Shown here: positions 6,717-8,929 of the stretch, one piece after another | How the letters are laid out: every line of letters starts with the position of its first letter | Position numbering within the stretch: the stretch's first letter is position 1 | Origin: Cyclobacteriaceae bacterium | GTDB lineage: Bacteria; Bacteroidota; Bacteroidia; Cytophagales; Cyclobacteriaceae | Length of the DNA stretch: 8,929 bases | Reading direction: 5' to 3' | Assembly (NCBI GenBank): GCA_025455445.1 | Contig: JALOMN010000162.1 | Span: 1-8,929, forward strand | Made by a program: the position numbers and the translations under genes | The notes under the pieces: generated by a model | Database searches by the model: none | What the model saw: the letters and a program-made list of their open reading frames with translations, nothing else | What the model was told of the DNA's origin: nothing

Positions 6717-7421
6717 CTACACCAACAACTTAGCAATACCAAATGCAGCAGCCGCAGCCGCAGCTCCCACGAGGGCTACACGCATCGCTCCCTTAAATAA
6801 TGGTTGTCCGGTTAGTTTACTTTTCACAAGGCCAAAAACAACTAAACAGATAAGCGTGATGATGGAAGAATTGATCAATCCGGTTTGTGTTGATTCTGTA
6901 AAAAAGTAAGCGCTGAGTGGTATCAACCCTCCAATGATATAGGAGATGCCGATAATAAAGGCGCTCTGATGCGCTCTGTTTTTATCAGGCCTTTCTAACC
7001 CAAGTTCAAAACGCATCATAAAGTCGACCCACTTTTTTGGATTCTTTGACATTTCGCGGGCGATGCGATCCTGCAGTTCTTCACTGATGCCATAGTCTTT
7101 GAAGATATCTTTTGTCTCCTGAATTTCTACTTCGAATTTATTTTCTACCTCATCGTATTCTCTTCGTTCTTCTGAGTCGTAATGTTCAATCTCTGTGCGA
7201 CCGGCCAGGTAGCCACCGAGACCCATCGCGATAGAGCCTGCAGCAATTTCTGCCAGGCCCGCAGTAATCACAATATCAGTCGAGTCTACTGCACCGCTTA
7301 GCCCTGCTGCTAAAGCGAAAGGCACCGTGAGACCATCGCTCATGCCAATCACAAAATCCCTTACTTTCTCTGAGCTTTGAAAATGTTCTTCCGGACCATG
7401 ATGATGGTGATGTGTGTTCAT
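6717..7421 (-). CDS. VIT1/CCC1 family Fe(II)/Mn(II) transporter
   Basis: The product is 234 aa, complete, from ATG 7421. The family moves Fe2+ or Mn2+ out of the cytosol (vacuolar in plants and yeast; here presumably across the inner membrane), probably by H+ antiport, guarding against metal excess. Signature features: VIGMSDGLTVPFALAAGLSG with D29 in TM1 (about 23-43), AEIAAGSIAMGLGGYLAG with M66 in TM2 (about 50-73), and an acidic amphipathic cytoplasmic segment (about 76-150) rich in Glu, corresponding to the metal-binding domain between TM2 and TM3. Three C-terminal helices follow (about 154-175, 182-200, 212-232); the last has a run of seven alanines from GCN codons. The N-terminus has five consecutive histidines (H4-H8), a plausible metal-binding tail. 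The gene follows the TonB-plug gene by 48 nt on the same strand, with a dyad in the gap. Whether iron or manganese is preferred cannot be told. Confidence 0.93.
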   Translation of the reverse strand: MNTHHHHHGPEEHFQSSEKVRDFVIGMSDGLTVPFALAAGLSGAVDSTDIVITAGLAEIAAGSIAMGLGGYLAGRTEIEHYDSEERREYDEVENKFEVEIQETKDIFKDYGISEELQDRIAREMSKNPKKWVDFMMRFELGLERPDKNRAHQSAFIIGISYIIGGLIPLSAYFFTESTQTGLINSSIITLICLVVFGLVKSKLTGQPLFKGAMRVALVGAAAAAAAFGIAKLLV

Positions 7422-7438
7422 GAGTTAAAGTTAGAGTT

Positions 7439-7460
7439 TATCAACTTTGCTAAGTTGATA
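7439..7460. promoter_or_regulatory. Perfect 9-bp inverted repeat between the plug gene and the VIT transporter gene
   Basis: On the plus strand TATCAACTT and AAGTTGATA flank a 4-base TGCT, within the 48-nt gap between the stop of the upstream gene and the VIT start codon at 7421. As RNA from the minus strand it would form a 9-bp stem with an AGCA loop, 17 nt before the ATG. It is AU-rich and not followed by a U-run, so it is a poor intrinsic terminator. As DNA it has the size and symmetry of an operator; a metal-sensing repressor would fit the downstream transporter, but that is inference. Confidence 0.5.
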
Positions 7461-7469
7461 GTAACTAAA

Positions 7470-8929
7470 TTATTTTCTAATCTGATAACCAGTTTTTTGC
7501 ACACCCGGCAACCCATAAATGGTCATGCCTTCCACTTGTATGTGAACAGCAGTTTCCGGATCGGGATTATAAAAACTAACAGATGCTTTTCCTTCGGCAT
7601 TGGTTTTAATTATTGGCTGCCAGAATATAGTTACTCTTGAATCTGGCTTTACGTGTTCTGGCTTTTGCACATCGTATTTTGGTGAATAAAATTCCTGGGC
7701 GGCATGATACCCCACAAAGTTGAAAGTGAATACGCCTTTAGGAGGTGTTACAATTCCATTTCCCTGCTTAGTAAAAAAGGCGATTACGCCATTGGCACCT
7801 TGCGAGCCAAATGCAGCTGCTTCCGCACCTCTGAATACATCCACACTGCTGATCGATGAAACCGGTATGGTGTTCAACATACTGATGTCAATTGGCACGT
7901 TATCCAGAATAATCAGGGGTTGCGTGCCGGCTCCGAATGTGCCTACGCCTCTGATGGTGATATCATAGCCGGGTGGGTTAGGAACCAGGCGAATGCCAGC
8001 AGTGCCGCGTAGTAACTCCAACGGATGTAACATGTATTGACTTCCTAAAACTTTGTCGGCACGAATGGTTTTACTGGCACCCATGTATACACGTTTTTCC
8101 TGGTCGGCATCAATTTTTTTTCCGACCACTTCCACACCTTCCAGCATGATGGTTTTGCCTTCGAATTGATAAGAAGAATCAATCTTTCTGCGTTCACTGC
8201 CTTTGGCGATAAGTGTTCGTTCATAGGCATTCAACTCACCGGTTAATTCAGGTGTTTTATAATTACTTTTTTCTTTTGGCCAAAGGTCATCTACTTCGAG
8301 CAGCACGAAGTTTTTGCCTTTTTTATTCTCACCCTGCAACACGGCCTGTGAAGAATCATAGAAGACTACATCATCAAAAATAAACCGACCATTTTTACCC
8401 ACGGCCGCCACTAAAATGTCAGTTAAATTATTGGTTGTAAAAAAAGTTACCTTACCACCATCCACTGGTTTGCGGTTAAGATCATCCACAATGGTGCCTT
8501 GAATGTTAATTCCCTTCTCCACATAGTGCGGAAGTTCAGGCCATTGATTAGTTAGAATTTTATTCCAGTCAAATCGCGACCACCCCTGGGTTAACAACAA
8601 TAAATTGAGCTTGGCGTAGCGGTCAGTGTTTTTTGAATCAAAATAATAATCGGGCGATTCGATATGGCCTTTCAAATCAGATGCAAGTAGCAGGTAATTG
8701 CTGATGTTTTTATCGTAAGGGTCAATGGCCACTTCATTCATGTTTAATGCGCTTAATGAAAGTTGCGCGGGCACCGCTTCGCCTTTCTCATTTTTAGTTT
8801 CGATTTCAAATTCTACCTTTTCACGGGGTTGGTAGGATTCTTTCAATCCTGAAATATTGATTTGCAATTGTTCTGCATGGTCGATAAAAATCAAACGCTC
8901 GCATAATGGCCTTGCATTGCCATCAAAGA
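7470..8929 (-). CDS. Macroglobulin-like / TonB-plug domain envelope protein lacking a beta-barrel (N-terminus cut by window edge)
   Basis: The frame is open from the right edge (FDGNARPLCERLIFID) to TAA at 7472-7470, giving 485 visible residues; the start lies outside the window. Parts in order: a macroglobulin (MG)-like beta-sandwich region (YQPREKVEFEIETK, about 8850-8740); LLLTQGWSRFDW; a carboxypeptidase-like regulatory beta-domain (INIQGTIVDDLNRKPVDGG, about 8515-8350); then a TonB-dependent receptor plug (about 8075-7768), with LELLRGTAGIRL, ITIRGVGTFG, PLIILDNVPI, VDVFRGAEAAAFGSQGANGVI. After the plug there are only about 100 residues, ending in a beta-rich segment (TIFWQPIIKTNAEGKASVSFYNPD), so there is no room for the 22-strand barrel. 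Such proteins recur in Bacteroidota and are exported, but their role is uncertain; surface assembly or partner-gated uptake are guesses. A TTG at 8894 is not the start, because the frame continues upstream with family-like sequence. Confidence 0.85.
   Translation of the reverse strand, partial: FDGNARPLCERLIFIDHAEQLQINISGLKESYQPREKVEFEIETKNEKGEAVPAQLSLSALNMNEVAIDPYDKNISNYLLLASDLKGHIESPDYYFDSKNTDRYAKLNLLLLTQGWSRFDWNKILTNQWPELPHYVEKGINIQGTIVDDLNRKPVDGGKVTFFTTNNLTDILVAAVGKNGRFIFDDVVFYDSSQAVLQGENKKGKNFVLLEVDDLWPKEKSNYKTPELTGELNAYERTLIAKGSERRKIDSSYQFEGKTIMLEGVEVVGKKIDADQEKRVYMGASKTIRADKVLGSQYMLHPLELLRGTAGIRLVPNPPGYDITIRGVGTFGAGTQPLIILDNVPIDISMLNTIPVSSISSVDVFRGAEAAAFGSQGANGVIAFFTKQGNGIVTPPKGVFTFNFVGYHAAQEFYSPKYDVQKPEHVKPDSRVTIFWQPIIKTNAEGKASVSFYNPDPETAVHIQVEGMTIYGLPGVQKTGYQIRK

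Noticed and set aside
7377..7968. Plus-strand open frames 7377-7640 and 7720-7968
   Set aside because: The first crosses the VIT start and the intergenic dyad antisense to two real genes, and the second is antisense to the plug domain; neither has supporting features.
1..8929. tRNA, rRNA, CRISPR, insertion sequences or prophage signatures
   Set aside because: No cloverleaf-like segments, regularly spaced repeats, transposase or phage proteins, or terminal inverted repeats were seen on either strand; gaps between genes are short.

Overview
The window looks like a chromosomal segment of a Bacteroidota bacterium, most likely of the order Cytophagales (Cyclobacteriaceae-like). This is inferred from gene content and style, since no database search was possible. 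The clues are a GH3-like/serine-hydrolase fusion protein, a TonB-plug protein without a barrel, a tandem rhomboid pair whose second member ends in a short conserved helical tail, weak or absent Shine-Dalgarno sequences, and a TAnnTTTG-type promoter element. Gene density is high and nothing indicates phage, plasmid, IS or CRISPR content.

Layout: 1-2805 (minus strand) is a large secreted protein cut by the left edge, just before its expected C-terminus. It joins an N-terminal GH3-type barrel to a C-terminal class C beta-lactamase-like serine hydrolase. The reading frame is intact over all 935 visible codons. A 119-bp divergent intergenic region (2806-2924) separates it from a plus-strand cluster: a small basic two-helix membrane protein (2925-3296), mutL (3312-5111), and two rhomboid intramembrane proteases (about 5121/5153-5695 and 5749-6651). 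Spacings of 15, 9 and 53 nt suggest one operon. A heptamer tandem repeat (6651-6685) sits where this cluster meets two convergent minus-strand genes: a VIT1/CCC1-family Fe/Mn transporter (6717-7421) and the C-terminal part of a macroglobulin-like/TonB-plug envelope protein (7470-8929, cut by the right edge). A perfect 9-bp inverted repeat lies between those two.

Functionally the segment mixes genome maintenance (MutL), membrane proteolysis (rhomboids), metal homeostasis (VIT) and envelope or wall metabolism. I see no obviously new multi-gene system. The points worth a second look are inside known families: a GH3 domain that has lost its usual acid/base motif but is fused to an intact serine-hydrolase active site; a MutL that keeps the acidic endonuclease residues and a clamp-binding motif but lacks the His/Cys metal ligands; a first rhomboid whose N-terminus is broken by an apparent one-base deletion; a plug domain without a barrel; a heptamer repeat array; and a dyad in front of the metal transporter.
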